DNA of 64,000 nt from Rhizobium sp. R634 (GCF_002211305.1 NZ_LOKW01000010.1:57443-121442), one strand, 5' to 3'; shown: positions 15,444-24,838, numbered from the stretch's first letter. Translations and numbers: made by a program. The notes: a model not told the origin generated them from the letters alone.

Positions 15444-16789
15444 TGGGCGGGGCAGGAAACACCAATCCGTCGCTCTGGTGGCGCCTCAGCTGGCAGCTCA
15501 GCCTGGTCTTCGTCGGCGTGGTGACAGCGGTCACCATCGGGCTCTGCTTCTATGGCGCGACGATCCTCTCTCCGAATGTCGCGCTGGAGGATCATATTAC
15601 CGCGGCGCTGGCTCCGGCCGCTGCGCTCGATGCCGAAGGACGGCTCGAGATAAGGGATACGCCGGAGCTCGAGGCGCTCAAGCGGCAGTATGACGGGCTC
15701 TGGTATGTCGCGGCGACGACGAAGGGGTCTTTCGTCTCCTACGGGACCGTTCCTCCAGTCTATGCCGAGCTTGCGCGCCTGACCTATCTGTTCGAAGGGG
15801 CCGATATCAGGGGATCGGCAGGCACGGACGAGATCGCTTCGGTGGAAAGCGTGGAGACAGCGATCGGCGAGCTCAGGGTTCTGTTCGGCGGCGTCGCCGA
15901 CAAGGGCTGGCCTGTCATTACGCTGATGGGCGCCGTCTACCCGATCTACGTGCCGCTGCTTGCCATTGCCTTGCCCGCGGTCTTTCTCGCCGTTCCGAGG
16001 ATCGTCGGGCGGGGGCTTGCCAGCGTCAGCGAGGTTGCCCGCAAAGCCTCGGAGATCGAGCCGCGCCGCTACGATGCGCGCCTGCCGCTGGACGGCATTC
16101 CAAGGGAGGTCGCGCCGCTGGTGATCGCCTTCAACGAGGCGCTCGGCCGGCTGGAAAACGAATTCCGCAAGCGGCAGCACTTCCTGATGGATGCGGCCCA
16201 TGAGCTGAGGACGCCGATCGCGATCATGCAGACCCGGATCGACGGGACGGCGGAGGGGCAGGATCGCAGGCGGCTGCTCGATGACGTCGCGCGTCTCGCC
16301 GAGACCGCCGAACAGCTGCTCGATTTCGAGCGAAACGATCAGGCGCGCGATCTCCAGGAGACCGTCGATCTCGTCGAGATCGCCCGCGGCGTGGTGGCCG
16401 ACCTTGCGCCGCTCGCCATCGGCGCCGGCTACCAGATCTCGTTTCAGAGTGAGGTCGAGAGCCTGAAACGCAAGGGCAGCCCTTCGGCGCTGCCGCGGGC
16501 CGTCAGCAATCTGGTGCGCAACGCCATCGACCATGGCGGCAACAGAGGCATGATCACGGTCTCAGTCTCGGATATGGGCGGCGGGCGGATCAGCGTGGCC
16601 GACGAGGGGCCGGGCATTCCGGCCGAGCACCGGGAACTGGTGTTCGAGCCTTTCTACCGCGTCACGCCGAAGAGCACCGGGGCGGGGCTGGGCCTCAGCC
16701 TCGTCAAGCAGATCGTCTTGAACCATGGCGGCGAGGTTCGCATCGCAAGTGCCGCGGCCGGCACCGAGGTGGCGATCCAACTCGGATGA
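15440..16789 (+). CDS. Two-component sensor histidine kinase (449 aa)
   Basis: An inner-membrane sensor with TM1 at about residues 17-40, a ~125-residue periplasmic sensor, TM2 at about 165-192 (VYPIYVPLLAIALPAVFLAV) and a HAMP-like linker. The H-box MDAAHELRTPIAIMQTRID has the phosphorylated His254. The ATPase domain shows N box NLVRNAIDHGG, G1 VADEGPGIP and G2 GAGLGLSLVKQI. It starts by ATGA overlap with the response-regulator stop. The periplasmic domain has no recognisable ligand fold. Confidence 0.94.
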   Translation: MMGGAGNTNPSLWWRLSWQLSLVFVGVVTAVTIGLCFYGATILSPNVALEDHITAALAPAAALDAEGRLEIRDTPELEALKRQYDGLWYVAATTKGSFVSYGTVPPVYAELARLTYLFEGADIRGSAGTDEIASVESVETAIGELRVLFGGVADKGWPVITLMGAVYPIYVPLLAIALPAVFLAVPRIVGRGLASVSEVARKASEIEPRRYDARLPLDGIPREVAPLVIAFNEALGRLENEFRKRQHFLMDAAHELRTPIAIMQTRIDGTAEGQDRRRLLDDVARLAETAEQLLDFERNDQARDLQETVDLVEIARGVVADLAPLAIGAGYQISFQSEVESLKRKGSPSALPRAVSNLVRNAIDHGGNRGMITVSVSDMGGGRISVADEGPGIPAEHRELVFEPFYRVTPKSTGAGLGLSLVKQIVLNHGGEVRIASAAAGTEVAIQLG

Positions 16790-16797
16790 CGCCGGTT

Positions 16798-16825
16798 GTT
16801 TCCGGCAGCCGATGCTGCCGGAAAC
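16798..16825 (+). terminator. Hairpin after the two-component operon
   Basis: GTTTCCGGCAGC, loop CGAT, GCTGCCGGAAAC: a perfect 12-bp stem starting 9 bp after the kinase stop. There is no following T-run, so it may act with Rho or as a 3' stabiliser. Confidence 0.6.
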
Positions 16826-16894
16826 GATGTAATGCTGCCGCAATTCTTCGCCGCCAATTTCGCCTGACATTATCGGCGACGGAGGCCAGAGAGA

Positions 16895-17764
16895 GTGCGC
16901 AGAAATCCTTTTATTTCATCTTTTTCAAAGGCTTCGAAAGCGGTGTCGCTCGCGTTGCCGCTGGCGCTGGCCGCTGCTGCGGCCGGGTGCAGCTCGGTCC
17001 CGCTCAAGGCGAGCGGGACACTCTCCACCTATTCCAATCTCGGCGCGCCGAAGGGCAAGCTTTCGAAATCGCGCGTCTATGTCGATGGCCTCAGTCTCGC
17101 CCCGATCAAGACGGTGGCGATCGAGCCGACACGCTTCGGCTTCGCTGCGGCGAGCCGCATCAAATCGCCTGCCGACCGGGCGATGGTCGCCAATGCGCTC
17201 GACCGGGCGCTCTGCATTTCCCTGAGCGACAGATACCAGATGGTGGCAGCAGGCGGGAGCGCGGACCTGACGATCCGCTCGATGGTCACCGACATCGTGC
17301 CGACCAACAAGACCATGGCGGGCGTTTCCACGGTCGTCACCGTCGGCACGGGCTTTGCGCTGCCGGTCGGCGTGCCGCGCCTGCCGGTCGGGCTCGGCGG
17401 GCTGGCGGTGGAAGCCGAGGCGGTCGACAAATCAGGCGCGCAGCGGGCGGCGATGGTCTGGGCACGCGGGGCGAACTCGCTGCAGAACAATCCGCGCGTT
17501 TCCGAGGTGGGCGACGCCTACGGCCTCGCCTCGAAATTCAGCAGCGAATTCTCGCGCATGCTGATTGCAGGCAAGGAGCCGAAGGGGCTGGACCTCTCGC
17601 TTCCCTCCCGCCAGCGGATGAAATCCTGGCTGGGCGGCAAGCCGAAATACGTCGCCTGCGATGCCTTCGGCCGCGAACCCGGGCTGGTCGGCGCCGTCGC
17701 CGCAAAATACGGCGCGCCGCCGCAATGGACGGAGAAGAAGCCGAAGCCGGCCGCCGCTTATTGA
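16895..17764 (+). CDS. DUF3313-like lipoprotein (289 aa)
   Basis: An exported lipoprotein. The signal peptide MRRNPFISSFSKASKAVSLA... ends with a lipobox LAAAAAGC, giving acylated Cys at about residue 32. The mature part has TLSTYSNLGAPKGKLSKSRV, YVDGLSLAPIKTVAIEPT and a hydrophobic Gly/Val-rich stretch (STVVTVGTGFALPVGVPRLP) as in DUF3313 proteins, which sit at the outer membrane with unknown role. The GTG start at 16895 follows GGAGGCCAGAGAGA. It lies 105 bp downstream of the two-component operon, beyond the hairpin, so it is probably transcribed separately. Confidence 0.8.
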   Translation: MRRNPFISSFSKASKAVSLALPLALAAAAAGCSSVPLKASGTLSTYSNLGAPKGKLSKSRVYVDGLSLAPIKTVAIEPTRFGFAAASRIKSPADRAMVANALDRALCISLSDRYQMVAAGGSADLTIRSMVTDIVPTNKTMAGVSTVVTVGTGFALPVGVPRLPVGLGGLAVEAEAVDKSGAQRAAMVWARGANSLQNNPRVSEVGDAYGLASKFSSEFSRMLIAGKEPKGLDLSLPSRQRMKSWLGGKPKYVACDAFGREPGLVGAVAAKYGAPPQWTEKKPKPAAAY

Positions 17765-17860
17765 CCGAATGCTCAGCCCCACCCCGAGGCTGGGCTGCCG
17801 GGACGGACGGGGCCGGGGACGGAAAAGCCGTGCTCCGTCCGTCTTATGCCATGTGGATGG

Positions 17861-18466
17861 CTAGGCCGTGGTGCCAGGGCGTAGCCGGAAATACAATTTA
17901 ATTTGCTGGGGCCTGTCGGAAAGATGCGGGCCGCGCCTGAAGAGCTGGCCGCCGTTACGCTCGATGACGCGCCGCGATGCGTCATTGTCTTCATTGCACA
18001 GGATGACGAGGCTTGTGAGGTTCTGCTTTTCCGCGACGTCGAGCAGGAGCCTCAGCGCGGCGGTCGCATGACCATTGCCCTGTTTCCACGGCACGACGGA
18101 ATATCCTACATGACCCGACACTTCTGGCGGCAGCTCCTCCGTGCCAGGTTGAAAGCGCAGGCTGATAGTGCCGCAGAATTCGCCGTCCCAGATCCAGAAG
18201 AGATGAGTGATCAGCGCGGGTTCAGAGCCGGGCTTTTTATCGCGGTCTATGAGATCGTTAAGGAATCTCGATCTGTCCCGGCGCAGCCTCTGGAGCTCGC
18301 TGCTTACATAGGCTTCGTCGCCAGCACGGCGCGGATCGGGAGACCAGCCGGCGGCGAGCGCGGCCTCGAAGGCTGACAGGTTTTCCGAGTCCGGCGGAAG
18401 CAGGATGACACGGGAGGCGGGCTTTGCTGTATCTCTTGAAGTCATCGACTGTCTATCCAAAGCCAT
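17861..18466 (-). CDS. GNAT-family N-acetyltransferase (201 aa)
   Basis: The GNAT fold is seen from residue ~20: GEFCGTISLRFQPG as the central strands, then the acetyl-CoA-binding VGYSVVPWKQGNGHATAAL (motif A, Q/R-x-x-G-x-G/A) and LVILCNEDNDASRRVIERNG (motif B). It belongs to the RimJ/RimL-like or YlbP-like small-molecule group; the substrate is not predictable. The start could be 18466 or the ATG seven codons later (18445); neither has a strong ribosome-binding site. It is a single gene, convergent with the lipoprotein gene. Confidence 0.88.
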   Translation of the reverse strand: MALDRQSMTSRDTAKPASRVILLPPDSENLSAFEAALAAGWSPDPRRAGDEAYVSSELQRLRRDRSRFLNDLIDRDKKPGSEPALITHLFWIWDGEFCGTISLRFQPGTEELPPEVSGHVGYSVVPWKQGNGHATAALRLLLDVAEKQNLTSLVILCNEDNDASRRVIERNGGQLFRRGPHLSDRPQQIKLYFRLRPGTTA

Positions 18467-18526
18467 GCAAGTCCGGAAAGACAGGCACGGCTGCGGGAAG
18501 ATGAAAAGCGTCTACGGTGCAGCAAT

Positions 18527-18552
18527 AAGCCCCGCACTTTCATGCGGGGCTT
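18527..18552 (-). terminator. Terminator of the BA14K-family gene
   Basis: AAGCCCCGCA (18527-18536) and TGCGGGGCTT (18543-18552) form a 10-bp stem with a 6-nt loop, flanked by GCAGCA/TGCTGC that lengthens the stem. It lies 23 bp downstream of the BA14K-family stop on the minus strand, followed by a weak T-rich ATTGC. Confidence 0.65.
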
Positions 18553-18575
18553 GCTGCAGGGCCGGCGGACTGGAT

Positions 18576-19073
18576 TTACCGGCACTGGCGGCGTGGGCCG
18601 TAGTTCGGCTGGTAGGTGTTGTCGTAGGCGCGATACGACCGGTAACGGGCGTAGCAATATTCGGCATGCGAGCTGTAGCCGCGCGAGCTGTAGGCGCGGG
18701 GCTGCGAGGCGATGATGCCGCCGATGAGGGCGCCGGCTGCCAGGCCGCCAATGATGGCGCCGGTATTGTCGTGGTGGCGATAGCGACGGTTATAGCGGCC
18801 GTAACGATCGTCCCTGTAATAATCGCGGTCGCGATAGTAGCTGCGATCACGATTGTAGTGGCGTCTCGGATACCATCTGCGGCCGTTGTTGAACTGGCCT
18901 GGGCAGTTCGTGAAGTTATTGCAGCCGACCTGCATGATCCGGGCATCGCTGCCTCCGGGTGCCGGCTGCGCCGCCTGTTGTACCGGACTCGGCACAAAGG
19001 CAGGGCCTGCCGATGCCGGCATGCCGGAGAAGGCCGTCGCTATCGACAGGGCAATGATGGCGAATCTTTTCAT
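18576..19073 (-). CDS. BA14K-family secreted protein (165 aa)
   Basis: The N-terminal signal peptide MKRFAIIALSIATAFSGMPA is followed by SAG, then an Arg/Tyr/Asp-rich low-complexity stretch (RDRSYYRDRDYYRDDRYGRY), a glycine-zipper-like segment GAIIGGLAAGALIGGIIAS and the C-terminal BA14K motif HAEYCYARYRSYRAYDNTYQ ending RRQC. BA14K proteins are small immunogenic, lectin-like rhizobial/Brucella envelope proteins. The ATG at 19073 has AAGGTGAGTGAC upstream. It is monocistronic with its own terminator. Confidence 0.9.
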   Translation of the reverse strand: MKRFAIIALSIATAFSGMPASAGPAFVPSPVQQAAQPAPGGSDARIMQVGCNNFTNCPGQFNNGRRWYPRRHYNRDRSYYRDRDYYRDDRYGRYNRRYRHHDNTGAIIGGLAAGALIGGIIASQPRAYSSRGYSSHAEYCYARYRSYRAYDNTYQPNYGPRRQCR

Positions 19074-19279
19074 GTCACTCACCTTGGGTAAACGGATGTA
19101 TCGAGGGGATAACGCAGCGAAAGGGATTTAGTTTCATTTTGGGAAACAATGAGGCACTGCATGGCGGAATATTCGGCGGAAAGTTCAAATTGAAAGAAGA
19201 TGCTCAATGAGATCTTTATAGGGCGGCTGCTTCAATAATTCCGGTGTAACGGCATTTTCTGCCTATCGGAAGGACTACC

Positions 19280-20248
19280 ATGCGGCTCTCCAGACTTCTC
19301 GGCGTTCTCTGTCTCTCCACGACTGTGGCGCTGGCGCCCCTGAACATCGTCTTCACCGATCTCTCGCCCGCTTTCGCCAAGGGTGGCAATGGCGGCGGTA
19401 ACGGCGGCGGTGGCGGTAACGGTGGCGGTGGCGGTGGCGGCGGCAGCCATGGCGGTGGCAGTGGCAGCGGCAACAGCGGCAGCCATGGCGGCAGCAAGAG
19501 CAGCGGCGGAAAGAGCAGCTCCAGCGGCAAGACCAACAGCGGCGCGAAAAGCTCGGGCAAATCCGCCCAGACCGGCAAATCCGCCCAGATCGGTAAGACC
19601 GGCAAGACCAAATCGGCCAAGCAGACCGTCGGTACCAAGGGCGCGACCAAGAAGACGACCCTTGCCACGGCGCCGGCAGCCAAGCCTTCGAAGAAGCCTG
19701 CGGCGGAGCTTGCCAAGCTGAACTCGCTGAAGCGCAACTACCACGCACTGATGAATACCGCAGATCCGAAGATGGCGGCGCTCTCGGCCTATGCCACCGC
19801 CTATGCTCAGTACGAACTCGCCAATGGCGTCGCGCCGCCGGCTGACGATCCCGTTCTCGGCGATGCCGCCCTGATGGCAGCGCTGGCGTCGGCCACCAAG
19901 ACCGGCACGCTCAGCCCCGAGGCTCTCGGCTGGGCGAAGGACACGCTCGGCATCGGCATGGCCGTCGGCACGATCGACCAGATGAGGGACGCGCTGGCGG
20001 CAGCGGCTCCGGTGACGGAAGACCCGGTGGCGGAAGAACCGACGACCGAGACGCCTGTTGCTGAGACGCCTGTTACTGAAACTCCGGCGACCGAGATCCC
20101 GACTGGCGAGACGGCTGAGGGCACCGAGACGACAGACCCTGCGACGATTGTGGAGACGCCGACCGAGACATCGGAAACGACTGATGCCGCAGATGGCGTG
20201 GATGCGACCGAAACGGCCGCCACGAGCAGCGAGACGACGAGCCCGTGA
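19280..20248 (+). CDS. Secreted low-complexity Gly/Ser/Lys then Thr/Glu-rich protein (322 aa)
   Basis: The signal peptide MRLSRLLGVLCLSTTVALAP... ends at about residue 33 (SPAFA-KGG). It is followed by ~30 residues of almost pure Gly/Asn/Ser, ~60 residues of Lys/Ser/Thr/Gly, a folded-looking centre (KPAAELAKLNSLKRNYHALM, ADPKMAALSAYATAYAQYEL) and a C-terminal ~75 residues of Thr/Glu/Pro/Val repeats (ETPVAETPVTETPATEIP). The charge flips from strongly basic to strongly acidic along the chain. A plausible cell-surface or matrix protein; no domain is recognised. GGAAGGACTACC precedes the ATG. Confidence 0.75.
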   Translation: MRLSRLLGVLCLSTTVALAPLNIVFTDLSPAFAKGGNGGGNGGGGGNGGGGGGGGSHGGGSGSGNSGSHGGSKSSGGKSSSSGKTNSGAKSSGKSAQTGKSAQIGKTGKTKSAKQTVGTKGATKKTTLATAPAAKPSKKPAAELAKLNSLKRNYHALMNTADPKMAALSAYATAYAQYELANGVAPPADDPVLGDAALMAALASATKTGTLSPEALGWAKDTLGIGMAVGTIDQMRDALAAAAPVTEDPVAEEPTTETPVAETPVTETPATEIPTGETAEGTETTDPATIVETPTETSETTDAADGVDATETAATSSETTSP

Positions 20249-20407
20249 CCTTCCGCGTGAGATAGCGGTTTCAATGAGCGGCGTTGCCTCCTGGATGGCA
20301 GGGGGCAATGCTTCGGTGCCTTCACCCTTGGCGGTCGGCCGGCGGGCGCGTCAGAGCAAGGCCAACCTCATGCACTCGGGCATTTCCTGCCTGGGACGGA
20401 GAGAGCG

Positions 20408-21466
20408 TTGAATTCGAGTGTGCGGCGGACAATCCTGATCCTTGGGTTGACCCTGATTTTATCGACGAGCATTCACGGCCAGACATCGCGCGATAGCGCG
20501 CGGGCCGTCAACAACATCGTCCTCAAATCCGACCCAGACAGCAACCAGCGGATCCACGTCGGTGCGGGTGATGACGTGGTATATGGCCGGGGAGGGCAGG
20601 ATGAAATTCGCGGTGAGGAAGGGGATGACACGCTCTTCGGCAACTGGGATGACGATCTTTTGACCGGCGGACCCGGCGATGATATCTACGGCTATGCCCG
20701 CGGCGACGGGAATGACACCATCCTCGAAACCATCGAGGACAGCGGCTTCGACACGCTGCTCTTTTCCGACATAGGCCCTGGCGATATCGGCCTTCGCCAA
20801 CAGGGCGACGATCTCATCATTGCAATTCCGGTCCGCGCCGAAGATCTGGCCAAGAACGGATCAATCCTGGTGGAGTCCGGGATCCGTGCGGGCAGGAGAG
20901 GCAACAGCGTAGTGGGCGCGCTTGAACGGAGTGCAATTGATATAGCCGAAAGTGGGTCGATCCTCATAAAGTCGGCATTCGCCGGTGGCCAGAAGGGGAT
21001 CGAAAACATTAGCTTCAACGACGGCACGATCTGGTCGAAGCAGGATATCAGCGCGCATATCAGCGTGGTTATGCCCGAGGGCATCGAAGGCACGGCGCGC
21101 TCGGACACCATGGAAGGCACCATGGGCGACGATCTGATGATCGGACTTGACGGAGGCGACAAGCTTTCGGGATCTTTCGGCGACGACACCTACGTCTATG
21201 CCGGCGGCCATGGCTACGATGTTGTCAATGACGGCGTTAACATGTCCAACGAGATCGACACACTTCGCCTGATCGACCTTACCGCCTCCGATGTATCCTT
21301 GCTGCGGGATGCGACGAAGCTGCTGGTGATCGTCCTTGCGACGGGCGAGGTCGTCACTGTCGAACAGCAGTTCGTGTCCGAAGGCTATTGGGGCATCGAG
21401 AAGATCGAATTTTCCGATGGCGTTTCCTGGGACAGGAAGACGATCCTTGAGAAGGCCTTGGATTAG
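20408..21466 (+). CDS. RTX/haemolysin-type calcium-binding repeat protein (352 aa)
   Basis: Residues ~55-105 hold two to three RTX nonapeptides (GGQDEIRGEEGDDTLFGNWD, DLLTGGPGDDIYGY). They are followed by two repeats of the HCBP_related type: FSDIGPGDIGLRQQGDDLII...ENISFNDGTIW, and LIDLTASDVSLLRDATKLLV...EKIEFSDGVSW. A second short RTX block (GLDGGDKLSGSFGDDTYVY) lies between. Unlike most RTX proteins, which use a C-terminal type I signal, there is an N-terminal hydrophobic segment (RRTILILGLTLILSTSIHG) that could direct Sec export. The start is TTG at 20408 after GGAGAGAG. It probably binds calcium outside the cell; the role is unknown. Confidence 0.82.
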   Translation: MNSSVRRTILILGLTLILSTSIHGQTSRDSARAVNNIVLKSDPDSNQRIHVGAGDDVVYGRGGQDEIRGEEGDDTLFGNWDDDLLTGGPGDDIYGYARGDGNDTILETIEDSGFDTLLFSDIGPGDIGLRQQGDDLIIAIPVRAEDLAKNGSILVESGIRAGRRGNSVVGALERSAIDIAESGSILIKSAFAGGQKGIENISFNDGTIWSKQDISAHISVVMPEGIEGTARSDTMEGTMGDDLMIGLDGGDKLSGSFGDDTYVYAGGHGYDVVNDGVNMSNEIDTLRLIDLTASDVSLLRDATKLLVIVLATGEVVTVEQQFVSEGYWGIEKIEFSDGVSWDRKTILEKALD

Positions 21467-21506
21467 GGCCGCGACCGGAAAGCGGATCGCGGCCGACACG
21501 GCTTCT

Positions 21507-22640
21507 TTAAGCGGAGGCTCGTGGTTTGGTGAGCGCCTTGCCGATGTTTTGGCCGGGCATTTCGATGAAGGTATAGCCGAGCCAGGCGAGCGCATAGACG
21601 ATCGGCATCGTGATCAGCAGCGTGAGAGCCCAGCGGACGGGGTTGGTGACATCGATAGCGCCAATGAGATAGGCGACGACGGGCTGCATGATCAGCAGGT
21701 GGATGAGATAGGCGCCGAAGGAAAGCTCGCCGAGATTATGGAAGAAGCGGTTGCCGAGCCAGTTGCTGACGGGAGCCGCTATCCGGGCCGCGAGCGGCGG
21801 CAGGCGCTCTGTGTGAATGAGCGCGAAGAAGGTCAGGACCAGGACGAGCCTGGTGATCTGATGGAGCCAGTCCATCTCGCCGCCGATCGGGGCGATGACG
21901 AGATAGCCGGCAAAGCCTGCGAACAAATAGGCGCGCTTCTCATTCGTCCATAGGGCGCCTGCGAGCAGCATGCCGGCTGCGAAGACATGCATCTTGAGCG
22001 GCAGGAATGTGGGCATCTGAAACGTGTATCCGACCTTGTGGCACACATATGTCGCCAGTGCGCCGAACGCCGCAACGCCGGTGATGCCTTTGATCCAGCC
22101 GACGCGGCCGACGATGATCATGATAAATGGCAGGGCGGCGTAAAACTGCATTTCGAGACCGATGCTCCAATCGGGAAGCGCCGTCCTGAAAGAATAGGCG
22201 CGGCTGAGGCCGAACAGGAAGGAAAAATGCGCGAGATAATTCGACAGGCTGCTGTCGAGATATCGGCTCGCAAGCTGCGGCTGCACGCCGTTATAGGCGT
22301 CGATCACCATTCGGGCATCGTAGATGAGCGGGCCTAGCGTCAAAGCGGCGACGAGCATCACGTAATAGAGGGGCGCAATCCTGAAGTAGCGGCGAATCCA
22401 GAAGGTGGTCCACGTGCTCGTTGCCTCCCATGGCTCCCTGCCGCGTCTGCGCTGATAGTGGAAGACCATCAGGAAGCCCGAGAGCATGATGAAAAGATCC
22501 ACGCCCAGTTCGGGATCGCCGATCAGCGGAACCTTGAAGCCTGTGAGAATATGGGCGTGTCCGACCAGGACCCAGAGGGCGGCGAGACCACGCAAGCCGT
22601 CCAAGCATTCGATACGACCACCCACACGAGAAGGACTCAT
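21507..22640 (-). CDS. Acyltransferase 3 (OafA-like) membrane protein (377 aa)
   Basis: An integral membrane O-acyltransferase. The start of the domain reads RIECLDGLRGLAALWVLVGH (catalytic His in the first helix), followed by DLFIMLSGFLMVFHYQRRR (the S/T-GFL motif), FWIRRYFRIAPLYY and about ten hydrophobic helices up to FIEMPGQNIGKAL. Such enzymes acetylate or succinylate exopolysaccharide, LPS or Nod factor. ATG 22640 with AAAGGGTTGC upstream is preferred over 22661. It is the last host gene before the terminase genes. Whether it belongs to the prophage as cargo is open, because two other acyltransferases lie inside it. Confidence 0.88.
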   Translation of the reverse strand: MSPSRVGGRIECLDGLRGLAALWVLVGHAHILTGFKVPLIGDPELGVDLFIMLSGFLMVFHYQRRRGREPWEATSTWTTFWIRRYFRIAPLYYVMLVAALTLGPLIYDARMVIDAYNGVQPQLASRYLDSSLSNYLAHFSFLFGLSRAYSFRTALPDWSIGLEMQFYAALPFIMIIVGRVGWIKGITGVAAFGALATYVCHKVGYTFQMPTFLPLKMHVFAAGMLLAGALWTNEKRAYLFAGFAGYLVIAPIGGEMDWLHQITRLVLVLTFFALIHTERLPPLAARIAAPVSNWLGNRFFHNLGELSFGAYLIHLLIMQPVVAYLIGAIDVTNPVRWALTLLITMPIVYALAWLGYTFIEMPGQNIGKALTKPRASA

Positions 22641-22780
22641 ATTTGCAACCCTTTCGTTCATGGCGGAGGGATAGCAAGATTTGCGGCCTCGCATCAACAA
22701 CTTTGCGGCGTTATCCAATGATTATCTGCAACGAGCCGATGTGGTCGCGCTCGATTTTTGCTCCCAACCATCCCGTTTCT

Positions 22781-22810
22781 ATGATCGCGCCTCATCGGGG
22801 GCGTGATCAT
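22781..22810. promoter_or_regulatory. Hairpin immediately upstream of the terminase genes
   Basis: ATGATCGCGCC (22781-22791) and GGCGTGATCAT (22800-22810) pair over 11 bp with one G-T, loop of 8. It ends 2 bp before the ATG of the small terminase, so it overlaps the place for a ribosome-binding site. It could be an operator, a translation-control hairpin or part of a packaging (cos/pac) region. Confidence 0.4.
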
Positions 22811-22812
22811 CC

Positions 22813-23346
22813 ATGGCGAGACTGACGGCGAAGCAGCGGCTGTTCGTGGCGGAATATCTGAAAGACCTGAATGCGACGCAGGCGGCGGTGCGGGCGGGCT
22901 ATAGTGAAAATTTAGCACGCAAGAATAGCTGGCGGTTGATGGCGAACGAGGTGGTTCGCGGCGCGATCGATAAAGTGCTGGCGGCGCAGATGGAGCGAAT
23001 GGAGATCAGCGCCGAGCGGGTGCTTGCGGCGATCGCCGACATTGCTTTTGGCGATGTGCGCGATGTGTTCGACGAGGAGGGCGCGCTGAAGGCGCCTTCG
23101 GAGTGGGACGACAGGACGGCGGCGGCGGTTGCCGGGCTGGAGTTCAATACCTCGGCCAAGGCCAAGGGCGACGTGGTGCATGTGGCGAAGATCAAGCGGG
23201 CGGACCGGCTGAAGGCGCTCGATATGCTGGCGCGGCACCACGCGCTTTATCACGACCGGCTGGAGATCAAGGGGCTGGAGGCGCTGAGCGAGCGGCTGGC
23301 GCGCGCTAAGGCGCGCAAGGCTGGTGACGGCGGGGCGGAGGGCTGA
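22813..23346 (+). CDS. Terminase small subunit (177 aa)
   Basis: Recognises phage DNA for packaging. The Terminase_2 pattern is clear: LTAKQRLFVAEYLKDLNATQ, AAVRAGYSENLARKNSWRLM, then ISAERVLAAIADIAFGDVRD and a C-terminal IKRADRLKALDMLARHHALY. The HTH at residues ~18-45 binds the packaging site, and the C-terminal half oligomerises. Length is typical. It is followed directly by the large subunit. Confidence 0.93.
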   Translation: MARLTAKQRLFVAEYLKDLNATQAAVRAGYSENLARKNSWRLMANEVVRGAIDKVLAAQMERMEISAERVLAAIADIAFGDVRDVFDEEGALKAPSEWDDRTAAAVAGLEFNTSAKAKGDVVHVAKIKRADRLKALDMLARHHALYHDRLEIKGLEALSERLARAKARKAGDGGAEG

Positions 23347-23347
23347 G

Positions 23348-24838
23348 ATGATGGGTGATGCTGGAAGGGTGGGGCGCAAGGCCGATCCGAACGAGGGGAT
23401 TATCGAATTGGCGAGCGATTGCCAGTTCGATCCGCTCGCCTGGAGCCTCAGCGCCTGGGACTGGGGTGTGGGGGCGCTCGAGGGACATGCCGGGCCGCGG
23501 GCCTGGCAGCGGGATATTTTTTCGGCCGTCCGCAATCATCTCGCCGATCCCGCCACGCGCTTTCAGCCGCTGCAGATCGCGGTGGTCTCAGGCCACGGCA
23601 TCGGCAAATCGGCCTGCATGGGCATGCTCTCCAACTGGGCGATGTCCTGCTGGAACGAGGCGATGCTGGTGACGACGGCCAATACCGATACGCAGATGCG
23701 CACCAAGACGGCGCCGGAGATCGGCAAATGGTTCCGCTCCTCCATAACAGCGCATTGGTTCGACGTGCAGGCGACCTCGATCCGCGCCCGGGACAAGGCG
23801 GCCTCGGACAAGTGGCGGCAGGATTTCGTGCCCTGGTCGGTCAACAATACCGAGGCCTTCGCCGGGCTGCACAATCAGGGCAAGATCATTGTCTTGGAAT
23901 TCGACGAGGCCTCGAAGATCCATGACAAGGTGTGGGAGGTGGCGGAGGGTGCGCTGACCGACGAGAACACGGTGATCATCTGGATCGTCTTCGGCAATCC
24001 GACGCGCAATTCCGGGCGGTTTCGCGAGTGTTTCCGCCGCTATCGTCACCGCTGGGTGACACGCCAGATCGACAGCCGCACGGTGGAGGGCACCAACAAG
24101 GCCAAGATCGCGCAATGGCAGGAGGATCACGGCGAAGACAGCGATTTCTTCAAGATCCGCGTGCGCGGACAGTTTCCGAGCCAGTCAGCCATGCAGTTCA
24201 TCTCAGCAGACGATGTCGACCAGGCGCGGATGCGCCATCTCCGCCGCGAGCAATATGCCTTCGCGCCCGTCATCCTCGGCGTCGATCCGGCCTGGACCGG
24301 CGACGACACGCTGGAGATCATGCTGCGGCAGGGGCTTTATTCGAAGAGCCTCGCCTCGCTTTCGAGGAACGACAACGACGTGGAGGTGGCGGGGCTGATC
24401 GCGCGGCTGGAGGAGGAGCACCAGGCGGACGCCGTGTTTGTCGACGCCGGCTACGGCACCGGCATCGTCAGCGCCGGCGAGGTGATGGGCCGCTCCTGGC
24501 GGCTGATCTGGTTTTCGGGCAAGCCGCTCGATGCCGGCTTTCTCAACAAGCGGGCCGAGATGTGGGGCATGCAGAAGCGCTGGATCAAGGCGGGCGGGGC
24601 GCTCGATCCGAAGGATGAGTCACTCTACCAGGATCTCGTCGGGCCGGAGACGGTGGCGCGGCTGGATGGGAAGATCCAGCTGGAGAGCAAGGAGGACATG
24701 AAGGCGCGGGGGCTGCCTTCGCCGAACCGGGGGGATGCGCTGGCGCTGACCTTTGCGGAGCCGGTGGTCAAGCGGGAGAGGGGCGTGCGGGCCGGCAGCG
24801 GGGTGGATGTGGAGGTTGAGTATAGTCCGCTGGGGTGA
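23348..24838 (+). CDS. Terminase large subunit (496 aa)
   Basis: The ATP-driven packaging motor and headful/cos nuclease. Walker A SGHGIGKSA is at about residues 80-88 and Walker B IIVLEFDEA at about 180-188. The FGNPTRNSGRFRECFRRY coupling segment and an RNase-H-like nuclease follow, with acidic residues in GVDPAWTGDD (~312), FVDAGYGTGI (~364) and GDALALTF (~462). The ATG at 23348, 1 bp after the small subunit stop, is chosen over an overlapping GTG at 23324. It belongs to the T4 gp17-like class used by temperate podoviruses and siphoviruses. Confidence 0.94.
   Translation: MMGDAGRVGRKADPNEGIIELASDCQFDPLAWSLSAWDWGVGALEGHAGPRAWQRDIFSAVRNHLADPATRFQPLQIAVVSGHGIGKSACMGMLSNWAMSCWNEAMLVTTANTDTQMRTKTAPEIGKWFRSSITAHWFDVQATSIRARDKAASDKWRQDFVPWSVNNTEAFAGLHNQGKIIVLEFDEASKIHDKVWEVAEGALTDENTVIIWIVFGNPTRNSGRFRECFRRYRHRWVTRQIDSRTVEGTNKAKIAQWQEDHGEDSDFFKIRVRGQFPSQSAMQFISADDVDQARMRHLRREQYAFAPVILGVDPAWTGDDTLEIMLRQGLYSKSLASLSRNDNDVEVAGLIARLEEEHQADAVFVDAGYGTGIVSAGEVMGRSWRLIWFSGKPLDAGFLNKRAEMWGMQKRWIKAGGALDPKDESLYQDLVGPETVARLDGKIQLESKEDMKARGLPSPNRGDALALTFAEPVVKRERGVRAGSGVDVEVEYSPLG

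Noticed and set aside
19380..19560. Gly/Ser repeat DNA as an independent tandem-repeat element
   Set aside because: It is the low-complexity coding region of the secreted protein at 19280-20248 and stays in frame.
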